Origin: DAOSWM01 sp035380045 | GTDB lineage: Bacteria > Bacteroidota > Bacteroidia > Bacteroidales > Tenuifilaceae | Length of the DNA: 10,015 bases | Assembly (NCBI GenBank): GCA_035380045.1 | Contig: DAOSWM010000091.1 | Location: 1-10,015, forward strand | Reading direction: 5' to 3' | The notes under the pieces: model-generated | The model's database searches: none | What the model was told of the DNA's origin: nothing | What the model saw: only the letters and a program-made list of their open reading frames with translations | Made by a program: the position numbers and the translations under genes | Part shown: in pieces, positions 1-6,606 of the stretch | How the letters are laid out: the number at the start of each line of letters is the position of its first letter | Position numbering within the stretch: position 1 is the stretch's first letter

Positions 1-1383
1 CAACTTACATCACCGATTCTATTTGAGGTGTTTTTGCAGTGCTTAATTTCAATAGTGCTTTCACTTTTTCTTTTAGAAAATTTAAGGCCAGCAATTAAAA
101 ACTTTTTTGAGGTTGATTTTAATGTCTATTTCAACGAACCAGCGGTTTACCTATGTATTCTCGGGATTATTGTTATTAGTTTAGGCTTAACTGCTCTGTT
201 TGTTGGATTTAATTTATTTAGTAAAGCATCAACAATCGATATCCTGTCACGAAAAAGTAAGTATTCTGGAAACAGAGTTTTAAAAATGCTGCTGATTACT
301 CAGGTTGCAGTTGTTATCTCGTTACTTTCGGGAACTTTTTTGGTAAACAAGCAAATAAACTTCGTTTTCAATAAACCTCTAGGTTTTGACAAGGAAAACG
401 TTTTGGTGGTTCATCTTAACGATTTAACAAAAGATCCTGCCGTTTTTGCCAACGAGTTGAAACTGAAAAGTTCGATTGTTTCTGTTGGATTTACCAACCA
501 ACACTTTGGATATCCAACACAAAGTTATAATCTCGAAGGATTTGGAATTGACGGTAATGCCGAGCTGGTTTTTGCAAACTACAGCTATCTTGAGACAATG
601 AATATAAATCTCGAAAAAAATTGGTTTCAACTTTCGGATGACACAATTTCCGGATTGGTTGTAAACAATCATCTTTATAACAGGTTAATGGAGAAACATG
701 GAAACATTGAAGCATTGCAGGAATACCAGAATAGCCAGAATACAAACAATATAAAAATAATTGGCGTTACCAGCGATTTTAATTACCGATCGGCGCATGA
801 GCCAATTGGCGATTTTGCATTTTTACTTGGCGAATCATTTTCCAGAGGAAGATTCACGCATATTCGACTGAAGCCAAACTCAACAATGAGCGATATCAAA
901 AGCATTGAAAACGTTTGGAAGGCACATTATCCGGGACAGGATTTTAACTATTTCTTTATCGACGAAAAAATAAACCAGCAATACAAGGGAGAAATCATTC
1001 TACGCCGAATTTTACTGGCTTTTTCAATTATTGGAGCGCTAATCTGTATTATTGGAGTAAGCGCGCTTTCGTTGTACATTTCGCAGCAAAGCACCAAGGA
1101 AATTGGCATTCGTAAAGTGAATGGAGCCAAAACATGGGAAGTGATGGCATTGCTAAATATGAATTTTGTGAAATGGGTAACCATTGCATTTTTTATTGCA
1201 ATCCCAATCTCGTGGTTTGTACTTAGAATGTGGCTGCAGAATTTTGCTTTCAAAACTGATATAAAGTGGTGGATTTTTGCTCTTTCCGGAACAATGGTTT
1301 TGGGGATTATTTTGATAATTGTTAGCTGGCAAAGTTGGAAAGTGGCCAAAAGTAACCCCATTGAAGCGTTGAGGTACGAGTAG
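1..1383 (+). CDS. ABC transporter permease, MacB/FtsX type (5' end outside window)
   Basis: This is the C-terminal part of an inner-membrane ABC transporter permease of the MacB/FtsX superfamily. The frame is open back to base 1, so the GTG at 28 is not a credible start, and about 460 residues are visible; Bacteroidota relatives are usually near 800. In order it shows hydrophobic helices near the left edge (around FLQCLISIVLSLFLL and YLCILGIIVISLGL), then another helix (LITQVAVVISLLSGTFL). A periplasmic MacB_PCD-like domain follows over roughly residues 125-315. A C-terminal FtsX block has three or four helices carrying the family signature EIGIRKVNGAK and the typical tail NPIEALRYE. Such proteins act in export of peptides or lipoproteins, or in mechanotransmission, with a separate ATPase. 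The substrate cannot be read from sequence, and no ATPase gene is in view; it may lie upstream. Family assignment is firm, function open. Confidence 0.9.
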   Translation, partial: QLTSPILFEVFLQCLISIVLSLFLLENLRPAIKNFFEVDFNVYFNEPAVYLCILGIIVISLGLTALFVGFNLFSKASTIDILSRKSKYSGNRVLKMLLITQVAVVISLLSGTFLVNKQINFVFNKPLGFDKENVLVVHLNDLTKDPAVFANELKLKSSIVSVGFTNQHFGYPTQSYNLEGFGIDGNAELVFANYSYLETMNINLEKNWFQLSDDTISGLVVNNHLYNRLMEKHGNIEALQEYQNSQNTNNIKIIGVTSDFNYRSAHEPIGDFAFLLGESFSRGRFTHIRLKPNSTMSDIKSIENVWKAHYPGQDFNYFFIDEKINQQYKGEIILRRILLAFSIIGALICIIGVSALSLYISQQSTKEIGIRKVNGAKTWEVMALLNMNFVKWVTIAFFIAIPISWFVLRMWLQNFAFKTDIKWWIFALSGTMVLGIILIIVSWQSWKVAKSNPIEALRYE

Positions 1384-1488
1384 TTGATTTTTTCGATTCA
1401 AGAAGTTAACGTGCTTTAGGTTTTTAAAGATTATATAGTAAATCTTGAACCATTTATTTTGTTTTTGGTTGATGATATAAAAGATTTT

Positions 1489-2154
1489 ATGAAAACCTGG
1501 GACGAATATATTTACTCAGTGGTTCCCGTTGTATCAAACACCCAAATTGCTGAGGGAGCCTGGATTTTATCTTTCGAACGAAATTTCGATTTTCTTGCAG
1601 GGCAAGTTATTGCGCTTGGAGTTACGCCCGATATTGCACCCCGACTTTACAGTATTGCCAGCGGCGAAAAGGATATTTTGGTTGAGATTCTTTACACCGA
1701 AAAATTGGACGGCAAACTAACTCCAATGCTTTCGCTTCTTAAATCCGGCGATAAATTGATGGTTTCCGAACCTTTCGGGAGTTTTACACAAACTGATGAT
1801 TCGGCCATTTATGTTGCAGCCGGAACCGGAATTGCTCCGTTTATTTCGCGGATTCTTTCGGGAAAAGGAGCGAACCCTACACTAATTCATGGGGCAAGCT
1901 ATCCGGAGTTTTTTTACTACGAGAATTTTCTGAACGAGAAGTTAGGGAAAAGTTACATTCAGTGTTGCTCACGCTGCGATACCGATGATGTGTTTCAGGG
2001 AAGAGTTACCGATTTCATTCTGCAATGGAAAAATTTCAACCCCAATAAAAAGTACTACCTTTGCGGCAGCGCCGAAATGGTTGTCGAAACTCGCGATTTG
2101 CTTATTTCTCGCGAAGTTCCTTTCGCAAACATCAACGCTGAAATTTATTTTTAG
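1489..2154 (+). CDS. ferredoxin-NADP reductase-like FAD/NAD(P)-binding oxidoreductase
   Basis: A 221-residue cytoplasmic flavoprotein of the ferredoxin-NADP(+) reductase family, which moves electrons between NAD(P)H and a ferredoxin or flavodoxin. The N-terminal FAD barrel carries the flavin motif RLYSIAS (residues 52-58). The nucleotide-binding half has GTGIAPF (112-118) and YLCGSAEMV (190-198), and the chain ends in an aromatic residue after NAEIY, as bacterial Fpr proteins often do. There is no 2Fe-2S domain, so it is a stand-alone reductase of about the usual short bacterial length. I chose the ATG at 1489. A TTG at 1459 is in frame and would add ten residues, but homology-like sequence begins only after the ATG. 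It lies 105 bases after the permease and 51 bases before rlmN, probably co-transcribed with the latter. The exact redox partner is not evident; dioxygenase- or flavohemoprotein-type reductases are less likely alternatives. Confidence 0.85.
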   Translation: MKTWDEYIYSVVPVVSNTQIAEGAWILSFERNFDFLAGQVIALGVTPDIAPRLYSIASGEKDILVEILYTEKLDGKLTPMLSLLKSGDKLMVSEPFGSFTQTDDSAIYVAAGTGIAPFISRILSGKGANPTLIHGASYPEFFYYENFLNEKLGKSYIQCCSRCDTDDVFQGRVTDFILQWKNFNPNKKYYLCGSAEMVVETRDLLISREVPFANINAEIYF

Positions 2155-2157
2155 TTT

Positions 2158-2192
2158 GAGAATTGCCAACTGAAAACTGAGAATTGCCAACT
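2158..2192 (+). repeat. heptanucleotide repeat array in the fpr-rlmN gap
   Basis: Five consecutive 7-base units fill most of the 51-base gap: GAGAATT, GCCAACT, GAAAACT, GAGAATT, GCCAACT. The first two units recur exactly as the last two, so the 15-base word TGAGAATTGCCAACT is present twice with a 21-base period (2157-2171 and 2178-2192). The array ends 13 bases before the rlmN start. It resembles the short heptad-based repeats I associate with intergenic regions of Bacteroidota genomes; that resemblance is from memory, the repeat itself is plain in the sequence. Confidence 0.8.
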
Positions 2193-2205
2193 TTTTTAAA
2201 TATTT

Positions 2206-3243
2206 ATGTCAAAAACGTCACTCTTCGGATTATCGCTTTCCCAACTTACCGATTTGGTTTTAGCCGAAGGTTTACCAAAATTTACCGCTAAACAAATTGC
2301 CGATTGGCTTTATAAAAAGGATATCGATAGTATCGACCAGATGACAAACCTTTCCTTAAAGGTTCGTGAGAAACTTGCTGAGAAATATACCTTTGGTTTA
2401 TCAAAACCTGTGAAAGTTTCCGAGTCAGCCGATGGAACAAAAAAGTATCTTTTTTCAGCTGGAGAGATGAAGTTCGTTGAGGCTGCGTATATTCCCGATA
2501 ACGACAGGGCAACGCTCTGCGTTTCATCGCAGGTTGGCTGCAAAATGGGATGTTTGTTCTGCATGACCGGCAAGCAGGGTTTTCAGGGAAATCTTTCCGC
2601 TGGCGAAATTGTAAATCAACTTCGCAGCATTCCCGAGTGGCACAACATCTCAAATATTGTTTACATGGGAATGGGCGAACCGTTTGATAATTTGGAGAAT
2701 GTTTTACAATCGCTGGATATTCTGACTTCCGAATGGGGAATGGCGATGAGTCCACGCAGAATTACGGTTTCAACAATTGGTGTGATTCCTGCAATGCGTG
2801 AGTTTTTGGAAAAAAGTCAGTGCCATTTGGCGGTTAGCCTGCACACTCCATTCGATGATGAACGCCGAAGTTTGATGCCAATTCAGAATGTTTACCCAAT
2901 TGAGGAAGTTGTAAAAGAAATTAGGAAATTTGATTTTTCGGGTCAGCGCCGAGTTTCATTCGAGTATATTATGTTCGATGGTGTAAACGATTCGCCACAG
3001 CACGTTAAGGAAATGGCTCGCCTGCTCAATGGTTTGCAATGCAGAGTAAATCTCATCCGTTTCCACTCAATTCCTGCCAGTCCGCTGAAAGGATCGCCCG
3101 ATGAGCGAATCTTTGAATTTAGAGATTCGTTAACTTCCAAAGGAATTTTCACAACAATTCGTGCCTCGCGCGGACAGGATATTCAGGCTGCCTGCGGGTT
3201 GCTATCAACAAAAGAAATCCAAAAGAACAAGGGAATTTCCTAA
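2206..3243 (+). CDS. rlmN: RlmN, dual-specificity 23S rRNA (A2503-C2)/tRNA (A37-C2) methyltransferase
   Basis: A radical-SAM enzyme that methylates C2 of adenine 2503 in 23S rRNA and of adenine 37 in some tRNAs, supporting translational fidelity. At 345 residues it has normal family length. The N-terminal helical RNA-binding part is followed by the core with the CxxxCxxC 4Fe-4S motif at Cys112, Cys116 and Cys119. The conserved Cys105 lies seven residues upstream (Cys118 in E. coli). GMGEP is the SAM-binding glycine-rich motif. The C-terminal methyl-carrying cysteine is Cys330 in SRGQDIQAACGLL (Cys355 in E. coli). Every residue I know to be essential is therefore present. The second sulfur-rich insertion that would suggest Cfr, the C8 methyltransferase giving antibiotic resistance, is not indicated. 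The start ATG follows an AT-rich stretch with no Shine-Dalgarno. It sits directly after the reductase gene, which could supply electrons through a flavodoxin or ferredoxin. Confidence 0.97.
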   Translation: MSKTSLFGLSLSQLTDLVLAEGLPKFTAKQIADWLYKKDIDSIDQMTNLSLKVREKLAEKYTFGLSKPVKVSESADGTKKYLFSAGEMKFVEAAYIPDNDRATLCVSSQVGCKMGCLFCMTGKQGFQGNLSAGEIVNQLRSIPEWHNISNIVYMGMGEPFDNLENVLQSLDILTSEWGMAMSPRRITVSTIGVIPAMREFLEKSQCHLAVSLHTPFDDERRSLMPIQNVYPIEEVVKEIRKFDFSGQRRVSFEYIMFDGVNDSPQHVKEMARLLNGLQCRVNLIRFHSIPASPLKGSPDERIFEFRDSLTSKGIFTTIRASRGQDIQAACGLLSTKEIQKNKGIS

Positions 3244-3324
3244 CAGAAAGAAGTTTTTCTACTCCAAATTTTTATTGGCACAACCTTTGAACTTACAAAT
3301 CAAACCAGTTAACGGTAAATTGGT

Positions 3325-3332
3325 TAAATTTG
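3325..3332 (+). promoter_or_regulatory. candidate Bacteroidota -7 element upstream of the serpin
   Basis: TAAATTTG matches the TAnnTTTG -7 consensus of the Bacteroidota primary sigma factor exactly and lies 20 bases before the serpin ATG. No convincing TTTG -33 element sits at the usual 19-base spacing, so the call is tentative. The 109-base gap after rlmN is consistent with a new transcription unit here. Confidence 0.4.
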
Positions 3333-3352
3333 TAGGATAAATCTCTATTGTT

Positions 3353-4537
3353 ATGAAAAAGATAAATCTTTTAATTCCGGCAATTATGCTATTTGCATGC
3401 TCAAAAGCGCAGGAACCTTATAATATTCCTGAATCATCTGGAAAGTTTGCAGTCGATTTATATAAGCAGCTTACTCAAGAGAGTCAGGGAAATATTTTCA
3501 TATCGCCATTTAGCATAAACACTGCCATGGGAATGACCTATGCCGGAGCCAACGCTGAAACCAAGAATCAAATTTCACAGGTTTTTGGCTATCCTTTGGA
3601 GGATAAAAATCTTCACGCTGAGCTTGGAAACCTTCAACTTCGATTGGGAAAAATGGAATCGGAAGGAATTGAGATTTCAGTTGCCAACCAGCTTTGGGCC
3701 GACAAGGAGTATAAATTCCGATGTCGATACACCAGAGGTGTAAAAAGAGCCTACAAGGCGCCAGTTAAGAAAATGCCTTTCAGAGTAACGCCTGATAAGT
3801 GTAGGCTTGAGATTAATAGCTGGGTTGAAGCGCAAACGAAAGAACGCGTGAAGGACTTGCTACCCGAAGGGTCGATAACCGACTTAACGGCACTCGTTCT
3901 CACCAACGCAATCTACTTTAAGGGACAGTGGGACACAAAGTTCGATGCGGAAAATACCACCGATGGATTTTTCTTTACATCTCCCAGCGAGAAGGTTGAG
4001 TGCAGAATGATGAATGCGCAGAAAAAGTTCAACCTTTACCGAGGCGATGAAATTGCGCTTATTGAGTTGCCCTACGTTGATAAAAAATTCTCGATGCTGG
4101 TGCTTCTTCCAAACGAGGAAACTTCTCTCGCCGAGGTTGAAAAAGGATTTTCAATTGAAAAATTGAATAAATATTTCGATTTGATGGCCGAGTCGGATGT
4201 TTCGCTTTCATTTCCAAAATTCAAGTTTGAATCGGAGTTCAAACTGAAATCTTCGCTTTCGCAAATGGGAATGCCCATCGCCTTCAGCGATAAAGCGGAT
4301 TTTACCCGCATGTCGAAAAAACCCGATCTGAAAATCGATGAGGTTTACCACAAGGCTTTTGTTGAAGTTTCCGAGGAAGGAACCGAAGCAGCCGCAGCAA
4401 CTGCTGTGGTGGTTGTAAGGAAATCATTTGCGGTTCCGGAAAAGTTCATCGCCAATCGTCCATTCCTTTTCCTAATTCGTGAAAACGAAACCGGAAATAT
4501 TCTGTTTATGGGACGAGTTGTAAATCCAGCTAAATAA
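3353..4537 (+). CDS. serpin-family protease inhibitor, predicted lipoprotein
   Basis: A 394-residue serpin, a suicide inhibitor that traps serine or cysteine proteases covalently. The N-terminus (MKK, hydrophobic stretch, then LFAC with Cys16) looks like a lipoprotein signal, so the mature protein is probably membrane-anchored outside the cytoplasm. Serpin signatures run in order: NIFISPFSINTAMGM near residue 48, EINSWVEAQT in helix F, LVLTNAIYFKGQW, and the C-terminal RPFLFLIRENETGNILFMG. The reactive-loop hinge EEGTEAAAAT (341-350) has small residues at P12-P9, the hallmark of inhibitory serpins. Counting from the hinge puts P1 at Lys357 and P1' at Ser358, with Arg356 at P2, which points to trypsin-like targets. 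The loop after P1' is two residues longer than in alpha-1-antitrypsin, so P1 is provisional. The helix E region (about 123-145) is unusually basic. It stands alone between rlmN and an AlbA-type gene, with no protease partner visible. Confidence 0.95.
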   Translation: MKKINLLIPAIMLFACSKAQEPYNIPESSGKFAVDLYKQLTQESQGNIFISPFSINTAMGMTYAGANAETKNQISQVFGYPLEDKNLHAELGNLQLRLGKMESEGIEISVANQLWADKEYKFRCRYTRGVKRAYKAPVKKMPFRVTPDKCRLEINSWVEAQTKERVKDLLPEGSITDLTALVLTNAIYFKGQWDTKFDAENTTDGFFFTSPSEKVECRMMNAQKKFNLYRGDEIALIELPYVDKKFSMLVLLPNEETSLAEVEKGFSIEKLNKYFDLMAESDVSLSFPKFKFESEFKLKSSLSQMGMPIAFSDKADFTRMSKKPDLKIDEVYHKAFVEVSEEGTEAAAATAVVVVRKSFAVPEKFIANRPFLFLIRENETGNILFMGRVVNPAK

Positions 4538-4557
4538 TTCTTTCAGGAGTTTTTTTC

Positions 4558-4588
4558 TGATTAATGATTTTTAAATAGTCATTAATCA
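4558..4588. repeat. AT-rich inverted repeat between serpin and AlbA-type gene
   Basis: Perfect 10-base arms TGATTAATGA (4558-4567) and TCATTAATCA (4579-4588) flank an 11-base spacer. It begins 21 bases after the serpin stop and ends 23 bases before the next start. The stem is too AT-rich for a strong terminator and no clean T-run follows the right arm. It could be an operator for the downstream putative DNA-binding protein or a weak transcript end. Function is unassigned. Confidence 0.5.
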
Positions 4589-4611
4589 TTTATCAATAAT
4601 CATTGTTCCTT

Positions 4612-5244
4612 GTGAGCCGTTACATTGCAAACTTAATTTCCCAGGGCGAGCACCAGCAGCTCGACTTTAAGCACTCAATCTCCGATTCGAGAAAAATTGC
4701 ACGTACCCTTGCCGCTTTTGCAAATACCGATGGAGGAACGCTGCTAATTGGTGTTAAGGACAACGGAAATGTTTCGGGCGTAAACTCCGAGGAGGAGTAC
4801 TACATGCTAGAGGGCGCTGCGCAAATGTACTGCAAACCTGAGGTGAAACTGAAGGTTACTCGCTGGGACATTAACGGAAAGGTTGTGCTGGAAGTTTACG
4901 TTCGAGCCGATTCCAAAAATCTTTACAAGGCGCAGGACAAGAACGGAAAGTGGAAAGTCTTCTTTCGCCAGAAAGACGAGAATTTTGTTGCAACTCCCCT
5001 TCAGGTAAAAGTTTGGAATGCAATTCGCTACCGCAAAGCTGTTCGCTTTAACCTCTCACACAAGGATCAGCTCCTGATCGATTACCTGAAGGAGCATGGT
5101 AAAATTACGGTCGACGAGTATTGCCGAATGGCATTTATCCCCCACAAAGAGGCAGAAAACGTTCTGGTGAATCTGGCTGTTTTGGGAATAGTTGTTTTAA
5201 AACAGATTAATGAGGAAGAGACTTTCCTTTTAATTCAATCGTAG
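4612..5244 (+). CDS. AlbA_2/Schlafen-type putative DNA-binding protein with C-terminal winged-helix-like tail
   Basis: A 210-residue protein whose first 140 residues match the AlbA_2 (AAA_4, Schlafen-like) domain found in many bacterial predicted transcriptional regulators. The diagnostic stretch runs GEHQQLDFK (residues 12-20), then SDSRKIARTLAAFANTDGG (24-42), then LLIGVKDNG (44-52). The last 60 residues (from about NLSHKDQLLIDYL) look like a small winged helix. The ATPase-like C-terminal HATPase domain of longer relatives is absent, so this is the short form common in Bacteroidota. No ATG is available: an in-frame TAA at 4597 leaves only TTG at 4603 or GTG at 4612. I prefer GTG because the encoded SRYIANLISQGE begins at the family's normal N-terminus. 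Target and ligand are unknown; the upstream inverted repeat is a possible autoregulatory site. It lies 141 bases upstream of the citrate lyase genes, which have their own promoter. Confidence 0.8.
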   Translation: MSRYIANLISQGEHQQLDFKHSISDSRKIARTLAAFANTDGGTLLIGVKDNGNVSGVNSEEEYYMLEGAAQMYCKPEVKLKVTRWDINGKVVLEVYVRADSKNLYKAQDKNGKWKVFFRQKDENFVATPLQVKVWNAIRYRKAVRFNLSHKDQLLIDYLKEHGKITVDEYCRMAFIPHKEAENVLVNLAVLGIVVLKQINEEETFLLIQS

Positions 5245-5309
5245 CAAAATCTTCGCTTCAAACATCTTCAAAAACCTTTTCTACAATCGTTTGCAGATTA
5301 CTGATTTTG

Positions 5310-5340
5310 TTTGCCAGATATTGGTATTTTACTAATTTTG
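5310..5340 (+). promoter_or_regulatory. Bacteroidota-type promoter of the citDE-citF operon
   Basis: TTTG at 5310-5313 (-33) and TAATTTTG at 5333-5340 (-7) are separated by exactly 19 bases, matching the published TTTG-N19-TAnnTTTG consensus at every fixed position. Transcription would start near 5347, giving an untranslated leader of about 39 bases before the citDE ATG at 5386. The leader is A/C/T-rich and lacks a Shine-Dalgarno, which is normal for the phylum. The 141-base gap contains no evident terminator for the upstream gene. Confidence 0.8.
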
Positions 5341-5385
5341 CTCAAACTATTTTAACCATTTTCCTAATTACAAACCCACAACATA

Positions 5386-6606
5386 ATGAGCAAATCAGTG
5401 TCAGTTGGAAATAAGGGCAAAGGAGTTCGTTCAGATTGTGCTGTTACCCTCGAGCTTACCGAAAGCGGAGGAATTCAACTTCAGGTTGAGAGTAAGGTGA
5501 ATGCAATCTACGGAAAGCAGAATGAGAAGCTAATCGTGGACATTCTTTCATTCTACTCGGTTCAGAATGCAAGTATCCTGGTTGAGGACAGCGGTGCTCT
5601 GCCTTTTGTCCTTGCAGCACGCATGGAGGCTGCTATTCGTAAAGTTACAGGTTCCGAAAAGGAGTTCCTGCTTCCTGTGCTTCCTCAGAATCAGTACCAA
5701 ACAACCCGCGACAGGAATCGTATCTCAAGGCTTTATCTTCCGGGGAATACACCTTCGCTGATGATAAATGCCGGAATCCATCATCCTGATGGAGTTATTC
5801 TCGATTTAGAGGATGCTGTGGCCATTGACAAAAAGTACGAAGCCAGCTTTGTTGTTCGCAACGCTCTTCGCAACCTCGATTTTTACGGGGCAGAACGCAT
5901 GGTTCGTATCAACCAAATTCCACGTGGGCTCGATGATTTGGATTACATAATCCCTCATAACGTACATCTTCTCCTGGTCCCAAAATGCGAAAGTGCTGAC
6001 CAAATTAAGGTGCTTAACCAGAAAATTGATGAGCTTAAAGCGAAGCACAACATTAACTATGACATTTGGCTTATGCCAATTATTGAAAGCGCGCTTGGTG
6101 TGATTAAAGCCTACGAGATTGCCACCGCTGCAAAGAATGTTGTCTCCCTTGCAATTGGTTTGGAAGATTACACCGCCGACCTGGGCGTGAAACGTACGCT
6201 CGAAGGAAACGAATCGTTCTTTGCAAGAACCCAGCTGGTGAATGCTTGTCGTGCTGCTGGAATCCAACCTATCGATTCGGTATTCAGCGATGTAGCCGAC
6301 ATGGAAGGTTTGAGGGAGAACGTTAAACGTTCTAAGAGCCTTGGTTTCGATGGAATGGGCTGTATTCACCCACGCCAAATCAAGGTTATTCACGAAAGTT
6401 TTGCTCCCGAGCAGGATGAGATTGAGAAAGCTAAAAAAATTGTTCGTGCATTCGACGAGGCAACCGCAAAAGGGTTAGGCGTTGTTTCGCTTGGAACAAA
6501 AATGATCGATCCACCCGTTGTTAAGCGTGCAGAAAAAACAATCAATTTAGCAACAAATTTAGGATTAATACCAGAAAACTGGAGAGAGGAGTTTTTAAAT
6601 GAGTAA
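5386..6606 (+). CDS. citDE: citrate lyase CitD-CitE fusion (acyl carrier protein plus beta subunit)
   Basis: One 406-residue chain joins two citrate lyase parts normally made separately. Residues 1-95 are CitD, the acyl carrier protein bearing the phosphoribosyl-dephospho-CoA group, recognisable from VEDSGALPFVLAARMEAAI (66-84). Residues 112-405 are CitE, the citryl-ACP lyase of the HpcH/HpaI aldolase superfamily, which releases oxaloacetate and leaves acetyl-ACP. CitE landmarks are RLYLPGNTP (115-123), DLEDAV (140-145), VPKCES (198-203), PIIESALG (231-238) with Glu234 a probable Mg ligand, GLEDYTADLG (258-267) with a second acidic ligand, and CIHPRQ near 326. A short linker (96-111) connects the domains, and there is no stop or frameshift. 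The attachment serine is probably Ser16 in GVRSDC, but the Klebsiella-type ESSD context is missing. The ATG is the first in frame after the promoter. The gene overlaps citF by 8 bases, implying co-translation. Confidence 0.93.
   Translation: MSKSVSVGNKGKGVRSDCAVTLELTESGGIQLQVESKVNAIYGKQNEKLIVDILSFYSVQNASILVEDSGALPFVLAARMEAAIRKVTGSEKEFLLPVLPQNQYQTTRDRNRISRLYLPGNTPSLMINAGIHHPDGVILDLEDAVAIDKKYEASFVVRNALRNLDFYGAERMVRINQIPRGLDDLDYIIPHNVHLLLVPKCESADQIKVLNQKIDELKAKHNINYDIWLMPIIESALGVIKAYEIATAAKNVVSLAIGLEDYTADLGVKRTLEGNESFFARTQLVNACRAAGIQPIDSVFSDVADMEGLRENVKRSKSLGFDGMGCIHPRQIKVIHESFAPEQDEIEKAKKIVRAFDEATAKGLGVVSLGTKMIDPPVVKRAEKTINLATNLGLIPENWREEFLNE
6581..6591 (+). promoter_or_regulatory. strong Shine-Dalgarno for the first citF, inside citDE
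   Basis: GGAGAGAGGAG lies seven bases before the citF ATG at 6599 and is embedded in the last codons of citDE. Most starts in this window have no such site, so it stands out. It supports ATG 6599 as the true start and efficient translation of the alpha subunit from the shared message. Confidence 0.75.

Noticed and set aside
2288..2755. Antisense open frame opposite rlmN
   Set aside because: It overlaps the catalytic core of a well-supported gene and encodes a low-complexity, unrecognisable protein.
2206..3243. Cfr-type resistance methyltransferase
   Set aside because: Length, motif spacing and the SRGQDIQAACG ending fit RlmN; nothing points to the C8-specific Cfr branch.
3540..3743. Second forward frame inside the serpin, considered as sign of a frameshift in the basic segment
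   Set aside because: Its product shows no serpin-like sequence, and the main frame keeps normal length and motifs on both sides, so no frameshift is needed.
5806..6393. Antisense open frame of about 195 codons opposite citDE
   Set aside because: It mirrors the codon structure of a clear CitE domain, has no recognisable protein motif and no promoter or start signal of its own.
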